From the NCBI GenBank assembly GCA_023159155.1, contig JAJNNX010000050.1, positions 124,001 through 188,000 of the forward strand: DNA of 64,000 nucleotides, given 5' to 3'. A program made the translations under genes and the position numbers. Under the pieces are notes generated by a model. The model was not told the DNA's origin and did no database searches. It saw nothing but the letters and a program-made list of their open reading frames with translations. The DNA comes from Ustulina deusta. Lineage: Eukaryota > Ascomycota > Sordariomycetes > Xylariales > Xylariaceae. Below are positions 23,077 to 34,273 of this stretch, piece after piece (position 1 is the first letter of the stretch; the number at the start of each line of letters is the position of its first letter).

Positions 23077-24497
23077 GCGGTCGAGTCGGTTCCTCTCGAT
23101 TCATATGGCACGGTTGCTCGTCATTCATTTCACTGCATGCGTCTCGTCTATTCGCGGCTCCAACTGTATACTTACTTCGTCAGCGGTCAAATCAGATCAG
23201 ATCGGGTCGGATCGGATCGGCTTGGCCGGCTGTTTGTTTCTATTAGCGGCGCACTTTGTTTTCCTTGCAGTTGAACGGGCCACTTGGCTGTGTCCTGTCA
23301 TGACTGCACGATCTGATGTTTTGTTACGCATAAACGGCTGGCCGCGTTTTCTAAGACCCCCAAGACGTCTCATCCAAGATGCTCATCGCATCGTTGCAGA
23401 CGACGACTGCATTGTGGATTTCCATGGCCATGTGCTGACGTAGACACGTCTTGTTCTCTCCTATTATTGCATCCTATCTCGAGCGAGGGAGCTTCGGTTG
23501 GTGGTGTTCAGCCTAACTCCGTCCAGAAGAACGGCATGGTCGGAGGAGGACGGCTCGGCGCATGGGAGGTTTTGGACAAGGACTTTTTCCATAAGTGGCA
23601 GATAGAGAGGCCATGGCTAAGGATTTCCCAAGATCCTGGCAGGCCTATTCGGCTTATTAGATAATTATTACCATCACTTGCTGCGCACTCGTCGCGATTT
23701 TTCGGGTGACCGAGTTGCTTAATACGAATTAGAATCATTGCGCTTTGGAGAATTTGTTGGTGTTTTGGGGTGCCGTTTCGACAGCGAGATGGTTGGAAGG
23801 GTAAGTCTTAGAGATGCATGAAGAGAAACAGTTGTATTTCACAAATTCAACAAATAAATCGTAGCCTGTGGGACGACCCGGGGCGTCTGTGGTCTGTGCG
23901 CCACCATTCTATATTCCACTCCAAAACCGCCTTCGCCCTCCAACTTGCGGTGATGTGCCACCATCTAGAAGACAGTCTATAACATCAACTACGGCAGCGA
24001 CCATTGTATAAGGCGCGATACATAGTTCGATAACTCACGGGCGACTCGACTGAGTTCGTGGGTGTATGAAAGATTATCTTGATGAAAACAAAATCTACAG
24101 CTCTAGCGCCCCTTGACACTAAAGCAGTATTCCAGCATATCTATCCACACCTATGCTCCAAAATTTGGCTTGCACTACCGCACATCGAGCGTTTAGGTAG
24201 GTGTATCACGAAAGGGAAAATGGCTACAGACTAGGTTTGCGGTGGGCGAGAGCAGTTGATATTTTCAGTCATTGTTTGTTGCTTTGCTTCGCCACAGGTT
24301 GATTGTTTTGATACTGTAGGAGTAGATGTTATTGACGGTAGGTGTCATATTAGTCCCTGTCAACGACGAGTGGGCAAGGCGAGGCGAGGCGAAATATATT
24401 TGATTCCAAAGAAGGACACAGCCCGGTCAAGAAACGGCTCGAACGTGAACGGCGTGACGCCGTCTTTTCTCTGTTTCTCTCTTTCACGCCCGAGATC
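23077..24497. other. Intergenic region between convergent genes
   Basis: This 1.4-kb gap separates the 3' ends of the + strand gene at 22394-23076 and the minus-strand hydrolase. A short GATCGG-type repeat (GATCAGATCGGGTCGGATCGGATCGG) lies near 23192-23220. The open frames here (up to 129 codons) have no recognisable content. Confidence 0.45.
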
Positions 24498-26004
24498 TTA
24501 CATCTCATGCTCTCCCGCCCCCGCCCTCCTCTCCCGTTCCCCGTCCATCGGCACAAGCTCTTCCAATATCACCCCGAGGTGCTTCGCAAGGGTGAAATGG
24601 GTCTCGCCCGCCAACTCGCGGAGCTCGCAGTGCGGTAGCTGTCGCGCCAGATGCCGGACCATGCGGATGGGAGACTGGCCGTCCTCGACGCCGTGCCAGA
24701 TGAGCACTTTGTCGTACCGCACTTCGTCGAGCGCGAAGCCCCATCCCTCCCACGTCAGGAGCTGTGATTCCCGCACCATCGGCGCCGTCCCCTGCCGGAA
24801 TGTCTCGAAGACGGAACGCAGGAGGGCGACGCGGGTTTCTTGGGTTGGTTCTTTGGCTGCTGTTGTGGCAGATAGCGATGGTGTTTCGGGTGGGGATGGC
24901 GATATCGACGGGCTGGTCGACGAGGAAGCACTCGTCGATGCCGAGCGAGCGCCCCCCTCGGCCGCCATCGTCTCGAGCCATCCATCGATCCGCCGCGCGA
25001 CGAAGCCCGTCGTCGTAAGCCATCGGCAAAGCCCGACCACGCCGGCGCTCACGACCCTCAACGCGGCCGGCCAGTAATAACCCATCAGGGCCGTTACTCT
25101 AGCCTATTGTTACACACGGGCCATCGAGTGTCCGTTAGCGAAACCACGGCTTTGTTCAGTTGGACAAACCCCAGGGGGTCGTAAGCGACGATGGTTGGAA
25201 CCACCTACCGAATGCGGCACGCCCGCTATCCCGCCCTCCTTCCACGGCGCCGCGGGCGCGAGGAGCCCCACGGCAGACAACATCTCGGCGGGCAGCGCGC
25301 GCGCGCACGCCAGCGCGTACGGGGCGCCGCCCGACCCGCCGAGGATCGCGAACCGATCTATCCCCAGGTGCGCCGCGAGTGCGCGCACATCGCCCGGCCA
25401 ATCGGTCACGCGGTGCCGGGGGTTGAACGTCGAGAGGCCGAAGCCTGGCCTCTCGGGCGCGATGATGCGCAGGTCCTCGCGGTGGACGATCTCGAGGATT
25501 CCGTTGGCCTGCCTCGGTGTTTTTTTTTGTTAGGAGACGAGGTTTTACGTAAAGTCTTTTGGTTTGGATATGAGTTTTTTTTTTTGAGTTTTTTTTTTTG
25601 GATGATTGGGAAACCGACGGGGTTTCCCCCGTGTTCTCGTCACTACAGCGTTGAATTCAGGGGGGGAGGGGGGAAGAAGCGACGGATAATAATCGAATTC
25701 AGACTTGGGAAGCATATCCCGACTCACTCACCTCGAGCCGCGACGATGGGAATCCGTGGAAGAAGAAGAGGGGTTTCCCCGTCGGCGAGCCGTACTCGGC
25801 GAACCCCAACACCCGACCGTCTGGGAGCCTGAGGGTCTGGCTGTCCCTCTGCACTGCCGGGCTGTTACTTCTGGAGCACGCCTTGCTGTCGCTGCTGCTC
25901 GTACGGCCGCCTCGTGTCGTGGGCAGCGTAGACAACTGGCGGGCCTGCGGAGGGCGAGGCTGAGGTTGAATCCGTATTCCTGAACGGCACGTTGCTCGAC
26001 TCAT
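24498..26004 (-). CDS. Alpha/beta-hydrolase fold protein, three exons
   Basis: Read on the minus strand, exons are 26004-25732, 25508-25209 and 25103-24498; both introns are in phase 0 with GT donors (GTGAGT, GTAGGT) and AG acceptors, giving 392 residues. The frame is open upstream to 26064 but only from a GTG, so the ATG at 26004 is used. The N-terminus (Arg-rich, no acidic residues, ARQLST) looks mitochondrial. The fold is shown by FFFHGFPSSRLE (oxyanion HG), APERPGFGLS, the nucleophile elbow LGGSGGAPYA (Ser about 150), the acid in WHGVEDG (Asp about 332) and the histidine in AGETHFTL (His about 360). A Ser/Thr/Pro-rich insert of about 33 residues (244-276) interrupts the lid region. Substrate unknown. 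Intron 1 contains long T-tracts on the + strand. Confidence 0.85.
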
Positions 26005-27209
26005 CTTGGATGTTTTGGTGTTTTTGTGCTGAAATACTCTTCTATAAGGACGGACCGTAGACACATGGGTAGAGGGGGCAACCCCCGAAAAAAAAAATAA
26101 TGATAATAAAAGATAAAAATAAAATAGAAAAGCAAAGGAAAATAACCCAAGAATACCAGTAAATAAGTACTTTCAGAAACCTCAAAGCCCAATGTCTTGA
26201 CTTATATTAGTTCATATACCATCTAACTACGCATATTATCTATCTACTCGAGGCCGATACAGACGGTCTCTATACTCCGTATTGCACCCTTGTTGCCGAT
26301 CAGCGGTCCACTTGCATGGCTGGATGCGGACACGGGATTGGTTGTCTTTGATGAATACGGCGTATTCGAGAACGCTGCGGCGACGTTGTACATCTTGGTA
26401 TGAAGGCGTTTATCTTCTTGGCCATACGACGCCCCGAATGACTCGAGAAATAATCAAATTGGTGATATGTATAGTAATGTCCGACGCCTGCCTACTAAGG
26501 TTCCGGAGAAGGAGGAAATTCTTGCGCTGTTATTATTTGGGGTAAGTCGGGCAGAAAGTCGAATTATGCTATGCCTGAGCCAACTGTTTTTCTTCTCTCT
26601 CTCTCTCTCTCTCTCTCGTAATATACCTACAATAGTTACTCATAATTACATCGGTGACAGTAGGGTTTGCTCGTCTTTTCAAAACCTGGGCACGCATGTT
26701 GCTTGGGCCAATTCATTATAAAACCTAAGGATCTCGCGTTTACGTCCTTAGAAAAGATTGGTATCTGAACAACCCAACCCAAATCCCCCTTCACCTTATG
26801 TCATTTCAATAATCGTCTTCTCGGTCATCGTGCTCCGCACTAGATCGGTGACCTGACTGCCTCATTGCGCCCGTATATTGGATACTGCCATTTGATGCCA
26901 CTCGCCCCTTTTGTCTCTTCGTCTTAGCCGCAGTGCCTTTTAGCTTGGAGGGATTAGACCTAACACAGAGGTTCTCCAGACTCAGCTCCTCTAATTTACA
27001 TCTTACTTTGACGTGCTGCTTTCTTCTTGCCACAATTCTATGGCATGCCTCTTCTTCCTGGCCGTCAACAAGGGCACCGTCCATTCACCTTGGGCTCATC
27101 GCCCCCTTTCTTTCGACAAGAAGCTATCAAGTGTTTCTTAATCGCCCGTTCTTTCCGTGTGACCAGTTGACAAATCTGATACATATTTCGTACTTGCTAG
27201 TGACGATCA
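26005..27209. other. Intergenic region with CT microsatellite
   Basis: About 1.2 kb with no supported gene. It probably contains the upstream region of the hydrolase (right side) and the 3' end of the quinate-repressor-like gene. A (CT)n run lies near 26593-26617, and an A-rich, T-poor stretch near 26085-26150. The frame at 26933-27361 runs into the last exon of the opposite-strand gene and is not supported. Confidence 0.45.
26593..26617. repeat. (CT)n microsatellite
   Basis: An uninterrupted CT dinucleotide run of about 12 units directly visible in the intergenic region. Confidence 0.85.
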
Positions 27210-29690
27210 TCAAGATAATCTCTGCGGTTGGAAAGGAGCGCATTGCTTATTCCATGTGTCATCGCAGACTCTCCTCATCAACCTTCGAGGTGCATTTCGG
27301 CCTGTGTAGAGCTCAAAAGCTTCCATCGCCATCTCACCCACAACCTCCAAGCCGTCGATAATCACCCACGAGGTGTTTCCGTCCTCGCGAATTTTCCGCA
27401 TTTGGACAACAAGAGGGGTAATAAGAGGCTCGTACGCCAACTATTCTGGTCAGCTGAACACCATTGAAACCGGAATGCGGCGAACACTTACCTCAATAAC
27501 TACACCACCGGTGGGACTTCGCAGCCACTGCGGTGGCATTCTGAAGTCCACAGGAGGTTTGTCGTCGATGCCGAAGGAAGGGATGCACGATAGGACGATC
27601 GTGGGCTGTTGATACTCTTCAGGCCAAGGATCGGTCGCGGATTTGATGACGCGACAGATTCGTCCCTCTTCCCCGCGCCGCCCAACAAGCTTGTGCTCCT
27701 TCGCGTAAGCATTGAAATGGCCCGCGATCCCTTCCGCTTTGGCTACGGTACGGTTGAATATGAAGATTTTCCGGCACCCAAGCTTGATTAACGCGTAGAT
27801 AGCGGCACGGGCCATACCACCAGCACCGATGATAAGTCCAGTGGTCCGCGACGGCTGGACTGAGTTTCGAGGGCTGATGGCCCGGCGTAGACAGGTAGTT
27901 ATAGAGTTCCAGTCGGTGTTGTCGCCGTAAAACTTGTCTGTTGTGCCGGCTTGGTTTCGTGCGTTTGCGTGATCGAGGATCGAAGAAGTCTTGCCACGAA
28001 GAGGTAGCAGAGTGTTTACTGCGCCGATAGCAGTGGCGTGGAAACTTACATGATCAATGTGATCCATGATGGCTACCTTGAAGGGCGCGGTAAGTGAGGC
28101 ACCTCCGAAATTTGGATCCCATCGGATCCGATTCAATTCTTCTATTGTTGTACACCGCCTCGCCTCAAATGTGTGCGGCATCATGTAGTGTTCAAAGGCG
28201 GCTCTGTGCATAGAAGGGGAAGCAGAGTAATACACATTAGCGCCCACAACATAGAAGTTCAGCGGTTGAAGCCATCCTCTTTGAAAGAAGTTGCGAATAG
28301 TACCACGAGCTGTGCTAACGCCAACCATCTGCTCTCGACTTGACTTCTCCAAGAGCTCATGGCCAGTTGGGTTTAAACTTAGGCCTTGGAATGGACTTAC
28401 TATTCCAAAGACGGAGAAATCGTACGCGATGATAAGAGGTTTAGGTTCGGGTAGAGCGGCAATTTTGTCCATAAACTTCTGGCGTAATTCGTCATGTCTG
28501 TCTCCTGCGCAGAACCGTGCGATCCGAACAATATGGCAACCGAGGCTTTGGGCACGCAGATAGCGCTGAAAATAGACGTCTTCGTTCCATTGCGGAGCGC
28601 CAAAGCCTCTGATTACGTAGTTGCCAATGATTTTAGTCCGGCCGCGCATAGAGAGAACCTTGTGGACAAGCTCCTCGCTTCTCTCGAGATCGAGACTTAG
28701 ATAATCGGCACCGAGGCGAAGGCCGTGCATCATCAACGCAAAGTCCGAAGCATCTCTCTCGTCTAACGATCTCCGACGCTCTTCTCGTGGATTTTCCTCG
28801 ACATAATATATTATCGGGATGTCAAGTTTGCGTCTTATGAGGGCAATCTGGGAAGCTATAAAATCGAACATGTTATCTGGCCAGGTATCAATGATGATCT
28901 CCATGACCTCAGCAGGAGCCTCCATCTGTGCTAGGTCTATCTCCATGTTAATTAGGGCCGAGAGACGTATATTCAAGATGAATGTGTATAATCGATGCTC
29001 TGGAGGGATCGCTTTGATGGAGAAGGGGTTCTGCACCCAAGACCGCGTGAGAGCCTGGCCGGAGATACGATCAAGAAAGTTGATGAACTCCTGTTTGGCG
29101 TGGATTAATCTAGCAGAATGGACGGAAGCGGAACGTAAGAGGGATTCTCCATCGCTTTGGTCATCTGGGCTCGTGTCCAGAAGATTGAAGTATTCAAGGT
29201 TGCAGAACTCTCGATGTTTCTGATCCGTCACTAACAAACGCTCGGCGTCAGAGACGGGAAGTTGGAGCAGCTTGTATAAGTCCTCCTTGTCCCGATGAAT
29301 GTATATTACTGGATTTGCCTCGGCAAACTCTGACAGCACTGCCCGTGTCTCCTGGGTCAGGAGCGCCGTACTGCATTCAATGACACAACTGTGTCGATTT
29401 GCATCTAGAGTCTGCGCCAACACGATGGCTGTCTGGCTATTGAATGTGTCGCGCCCATATTTCTGAAGGAAGGTTGCTCTGTTGCAGCCGGTAGAATTCT
29501 CAAAATAGTAATCCTCGGTAAGGAGCCTGCGACCTAGGTACTTGGCGGCTATGAAGCCCAACGTCCTCTTCCCGGCCCCACGACACCCGACCAGGACGAT
29601 GGAGGCATCCGACGGGAAAAGCCTGAGATTCGCCCTGGTTGGCGTGGTCAAAGTCTCGGCTTCGGCTATACCATACTGAACGCCTCTCAT
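27210..29690 (-). CDS. Quinate-repressor-like protein (QutR/qa-1S family; AROM C-terminal paralogue)
   Basis: Exon 1 is 29690-27492, exon 2 is 27440-27210 (minus strand), with a 51-base GTAAGT...TAG intron in phase 0; the junction restores GGVVIE-LAYEPLITPLV, typical of the shikimate-dehydrogenase end. The 809 residues follow the order of the last three AROM domains: shikimate-kinase-like (P-loop GCRGAGKRT, 35-43), type I dehydroquinase-like (about 235-470) and shikimate-dehydrogenase-like (about 478-809, with SASPSMH, LTAPFK, GAVNT, GDNTDW and GAGGMARAA). Two domains look catalytically dead: IVRIA at 387-391 carries Arg where the Schiff-base Lys is expected, NYVIRGFG replaces the His-containing stretch, and the kinase lacks its Arg-x-x-Glu and GGG motifs. 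This fits the fungal repressor of quinate catabolism, known as QutR in Aspergillus and qa-1S in Neurospora. It is shorter than I remember those being. No quinate-pathway enzyme lies nearby. Confidence 0.85.
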
Positions 29691-30961
29691 TGCGACTTGC
29701 GTGGGTTGCCCAGATGGTACTCAAACAGCAGTGGGTGTTTGATCTCGCGATCGTTCGGTTGCTCTTATCTCAACTCAAAGTGTCTTGAGACGCGCGCGAT
29801 GATCCAATCATAAGCGAGCGAGCCTACCTAAGATGTATGCGATGGGCCGCGAGGACAACGCACCAAGTGTCGGCAGGATGGGCTTGTCTACGATAGGGAA
29901 GAACTTATATCCTCCCGCCCTTCGCCCGAAGAAGGCCACGGCCTTGGACGTTGTAGTGTGGCCGGCCAAGGCCCGCGATGCACCTATAGGCCACTTGCTA
30001 ACGTGGTCAAACTTTCTGAACTACGCCCTCACTTTGAAACGCCCGTCGTGAGTTTGTCATGATCTTGGCCGCGAGCAAGAAGGGACAACACGAGCTGGGC
30101 GAATCAATCCCTGTGAATCAAGTATATTAATCTTCGACTAGCAGATGACCTAGACGGGAGCATGGGCTTCCTGAACGGTGGATCGCGACACGGCAAGCTC
30201 GTCGGCAGGCCGGGTAGAAAGATTCGCCCGTGTTCGCCTCTGGCTGGGTTGGACCAGTTGTCGGACCGTCTGGGCTGCCCACTCTGGAATAATACCCAGG
30301 TAAGGGAAGTGGGAATAACTGGGACCAGGCCGACTAGACTAGGTACCTACTTAACCTATCTCAGCAATCAAGCAATCAAGACCCCAGCCACAGAAACCTG
30401 CCTGCGCTCTGCCGTTGCACAGCCACGTCGAGAACCGGCCTGGCAAAAAGAGCGGCTCTGAGCCACATCATCATCGGCTTTCTTGCTCCAATCTTTTGCC
30501 TGCTCACAATATCATGTCATGCTGATTCGAAGCTTGACTTGGCCGGTCCAGATTGCGAGCATGCCGACCTACGCCTAGACAGATCGCTTAGACCACCGTG
30601 TCTAGGGCAATGACTATTCTGGTACCTCGTTCACGCGACCTTTGTTCCTCTCTGCGAGCCGTATTCGCTCCATCAGTCTATTTTTCGTCTATCAGCATTG
30701 CCGAGCGTTTATTTACCATTGCTACTGTCCATCTAGCCCTGCATATGGCCATTGCTCTCATTGATGAAACCTTTCACGCCACTGCTGTTGTGTCCACTTG
30801 TAAGACGCATAAGACGCATAAGACGCGGCAGCCGACATTACACCCGCGCTGCCCTTTCACTTACAAGCTAACAAGGTCGGCTACTTTCCCCTGATCAACG
30901 GTACCCGTGATCCCGCCGGCGGCGGCGTGGGTCACCAGTGCCTCACCCTGCCGCGGAGGCT
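29691..30961. promoter_or_regulatory. Shared divergent promoter region
   Basis: About 1.27 kb between the ATGs of the divergent quinate-repressor-like gene (minus) and the Zn2Cys6 gene (plus). No gene is supported inside. A short triplicated AAGACGCAT/AAGACGCGG run lies near 30805-30828, about 140 bases before the Zn2Cys6 ATG. Because the two genes share this space, regulators could act on both; that is an inference from layout only. Confidence 0.4.
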
Positions 30962-32120
30962 ATGAGTGATGGCGAGAGCGATGATGGTAGGCGGGCGGCC
31001 AAGAAGCGCAAGGCGAGTCGTGCCTGTGACCGCTGCAATTCTCAACACCAGCCCTGCGACAACGCCGCGCCCAAGTGCAGTGTCTGTGCCCGCGCCGGGA
31101 CTGAGTGCACGTATAACAGGCCCGTCCGCAAGAGAGGGCCGCGTAGTGGCTATACAGGCCAGAACGGCGAGCGTCTATGGGCAATAGTGCTCCAGGCCAG
31201 GCCCGATATTGAGGACATCGTGTTGCAGGCACTTCGTCGTGGCACCTACGGCGATACAGGCATTTCCAATCTAGAGTATTATCGCAACAACTACAACCAG
31301 ACGGAACTCGTGAACAAGTTTAACGAGAGCCGAATCGGTCGATTCCTCCAAAACGGCGAGTCGGCTGACTTGCATCTTCCGCCATTAGATCAGGAAATAC
31401 CCCTTGCACCGCACTTCGAGCCTCCTCGCACTGAGGCGGGCTTTAAGCAAAACAATGGTGCTCCGAGACAATCAGGGCCAATCCCTATCCAGCCCGGCCA
31501 GCGTAGTCGGAGGATGTCCTCTAGTTCTGGGACGAATTCCGCGACAGCCAATCCTCATGGTGCCCCCCAAAATCCTGGTGACATATATCTTCAGAGTGAG
31601 GATATCCGAAGACGTGCCTTTGACCCGTCAGATCAACGGCGCTCTTATGGTGCCCCTAGCTATCAAGGATCGCCGGCTCTCCAAAGCCCAGAGTTCGGAT
31701 GGAACAGTTCAGTGAACGATTATAGGCCTCATGTGCCCGATGTGGAAACACCCACAAATCCGTCCGATTTCAGCTCCCTACCAAGCGCGCCACATACCTC
31801 ATTTCGAGGCGACAATGGAAGTGAGACGAAACGGGAAGTCCCTGGTCTTGAGACAGCTTATCATTCTCGATGGCAAGTATATTTGCTATCTTGGTAATAC
31901 GGGATATCGGAACTAATCTTTGACTAGGTTGGATTCAGTGCCAAGAGATACCTTGCTTAATCTTGGGTTCGCCCCCGGCGAAGGAATGGAGGAAGACTTT
32001 TTCGAGCTCTGCGCCAATCCGGATCCAATTGACTCGACGCCCACAAACTATACGATTGACCAAGATGAGGATGAAGAGGCAATCTGGCGCCGTTTGGTCA
32101 TGAGGGGCAGGTTCGTGTGA
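30962..32120 (+). CDS. Zn2Cys6 binuclear-cluster protein with a GC-AG intron
   Basis: Exon 1 is 30962-31872 and exon 2 is 31928-32120, giving 367 residues. The open frame begins at a GTG at 30938, so the ATG at 30962 is used. The 55-base intron starts with GCAAGT and not GT; with it the reading frame continues as SRW-LDSVPRDTLLNLGF. Residues about 24-50 form the zinc cluster with spacing C-x2-C-x6-C-x6-C-x2-C-x6-C (ACDRCNSQHQPCDNAAPKC...). It is followed by RKRGPRSGYT, the linker seen in QutA/qa-1F-like and related fungal regulators, and a short helical segment. The usual basic residues between the second and third Cys are absent, so DNA contact may be altered. There is no fungal-specific TF middle domain; the rest is Ser/Pro/Gln-rich with an acidic C-terminus (DQDEDEEAIW). 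A nuclear regulator is likely; targets are unknown. Confidence 0.8.
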
Positions 32121-33126
32121 GAACCCACAGTGTGAATTGCCTGCCTATAAGAAAGGCGATGCAGAAATGAAGAGCCACGTATCTCATCTCACTGCCATCA
32201 CTCATCTCTCTTACTCATAATGACTTGATAGAGGTAATTTTTTATCTTCACATTTCTGTAACCCCGATTGCTAACTCTCCACATTAGTGTATCCCAAACC
32301 AAGTTCTTTGGAGAAGGGCTTGAATTCTAGTGGATATTAACAGGAGAACATACTCTATTCTGTTGGGCTTATGACTCTCGCTCTATCTAACGGGCTTACG
32401 ACAGTTATAGCTCGACTGGCTACATGTTCTGAACATCGCTACCCGTGCAGATGACGATTTGGTGCAGGAATCACCAAGAGTCGCTTAATCAGATCCCAAT
32501 ACAATAAATTGTATGCAGGACTTAGGATAAGTTCGCCCCGGAGCCCCCAGCAGGTATTACCGAAGATTTGTGCACTGGGAGTGTGTGCCTGTAAGTAAGC
32601 CTACTGCAAGGAAGACGGCGTTTTTTGCATAATCGACCATTTCAACTTTCTCTCGCCTTCTAAGTATCTAGAAGAAATATCGAGGCTCCGCACTGCTTAT
32701 ATGGTGTTTAAACAAGTGTATATAGGTCACAATGCCAGGCGACCCCAGCGGATCGTCGGGCCCGTATAGTCTTTTGATGTTTAATAAACCTAGATACCCT
32801 TTCGCCCAGTCTCAAAAGAAACGGCGCCTCTAGAAACATCTAGATCAGGGACGTGTTACGACGAATCACCCATATATTTTTCTTAAGTGAGGAAATTGCT
32901 TAACTCGGGGCGAGTAGGATGGAGTTTGAACTCACTCAAATAAAAAAATACGACAAATAAAATTAACATTATACACAGCAACCCACATGCATAATGTAGG
33001 ACCAACCCGACCACAAATCAAACATATGAGGGATAAGTTATCATATCTCTATTATCAGATGGGTTCGGTTATTGATCGCTTGTATAGCCGAGCTACTGGT
33101 GTGGCTCATCAGGCTTGACGCGACAG
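32121..33126. other. Intergenic region, convergent gene ends
   Basis: About 1 kb with no supported gene, between the 3' ends of the Zn2Cys6 gene and the minus-strand VOC gene. Part of it (about 32830-33060) is AT-rich with poly-A runs. Open frames are negligible. Confidence 0.5.
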
Positions 33127-34234
33127 CTATTCCAAGAATGAGCTCGGAACATCGGGACCTATCATGCATCAGCCAACTCGAGTTCTTCTCGCACTTGAAT
33201 TCCCCTGTAGACTCTTTTAATCTTACTTACCCCAGACATGTAAGCTTCCAGGTCCGGCCTGTGAGCGGTGCGTCGGCTCGTCGGCAGTCAACAGATCTCC
33301 ATCAACGTAATGTTCAAAGATGAACCCGCTCGGATCGAACCTTGAATATTTGTCCCCAAAGTCAGTCAACTCGTCTGTCACTGACCCACCCACCCACCTA
33401 CCTCGCCATTTCATGTCTCTCTCTCTCTCTCTCTCTCCACGAAGAGCGACAACAAGCAAGCAAATATGCAGAAGGAGAGGAGCCGTGCTCACCAATAGTC
33501 GAAAATCTGGCTTCCCAGGACATGACGTCCGACCCCCCAACAGTTCTTATGCCCCTTCTCGCGCAACCAGTCGTGGCCCAGGACCTGGGTATCGAAGTCG
33601 TGCGTCTCGAACGACGAGTGATGGACCTTGTAGGACGGACCCTCGGCGAAGAAGAACACGTGGTGATCGACTTCCTCTTTCCCTCGGTCCAGGCGGTAGA
33701 AGACGGTGCGGTCGATGTTCTCGGCGTCGTGCACGATCTTTTTTCCCCCAATGCATAATCTCGTGAGTTTTTGGGGGAATCCGCAACTGGGAGGTATATA
33801 TATCTCTCGAGGGGAGTTGAAAAGAAGAAGAAAGAAGTGAGGGACGAGATGAACCGTATTTTTTGGGAGAGAGAAAGAAAAAAAAAAGGGGGGAGGGGAG
33901 GGGGAAGAGGGAGTATTGGGTTTGTTTGTTTTCTCTTACTTACATCACTCGCGAAAAAATTAAACCGAGAGCAGTAGAACTCGTACGCCTTCGCGAAACT
34001 CGTCGTGCGCACGCCGAAGTGGCCCAGCTTGTGCACCGGCGCCGGACGCTTCGTGAATCGCTGGAACTTGCCAGCCGGTCGGTTTTTCTCCGTCGGCTTT
34101 ATCGGGCGGGAAACAACAGCAGTCAGTCGGTAGGTCGGTCAGACGAAACTAGCACCAGGTCTCTCGCTCCAAGTTGAAACGAAAACACACAGATTTCCCC
34201 CCTGAAAGCAAAACGGGGGTAGGAAGAAAGGGGG

Positions 34235-34273
<39 letters not shown>

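Noticed and set aside
24256..25077. 273-codon + strand frame
   Set aside because: It lies antisense to exon 3 of the alpha/beta hydrolase, whose triad and splice sites are clear; the frame reflects high GC codon use.
33241..33340. Longer exon 4 of the VOC gene reading through VTDELTDFGDKYSRF
   Set aside because: Using the acceptor just before GTTCGAT restores YW-FDPSGF, the expected family sequence, and keeps phase; the longer version has no usable acceptor in frame.
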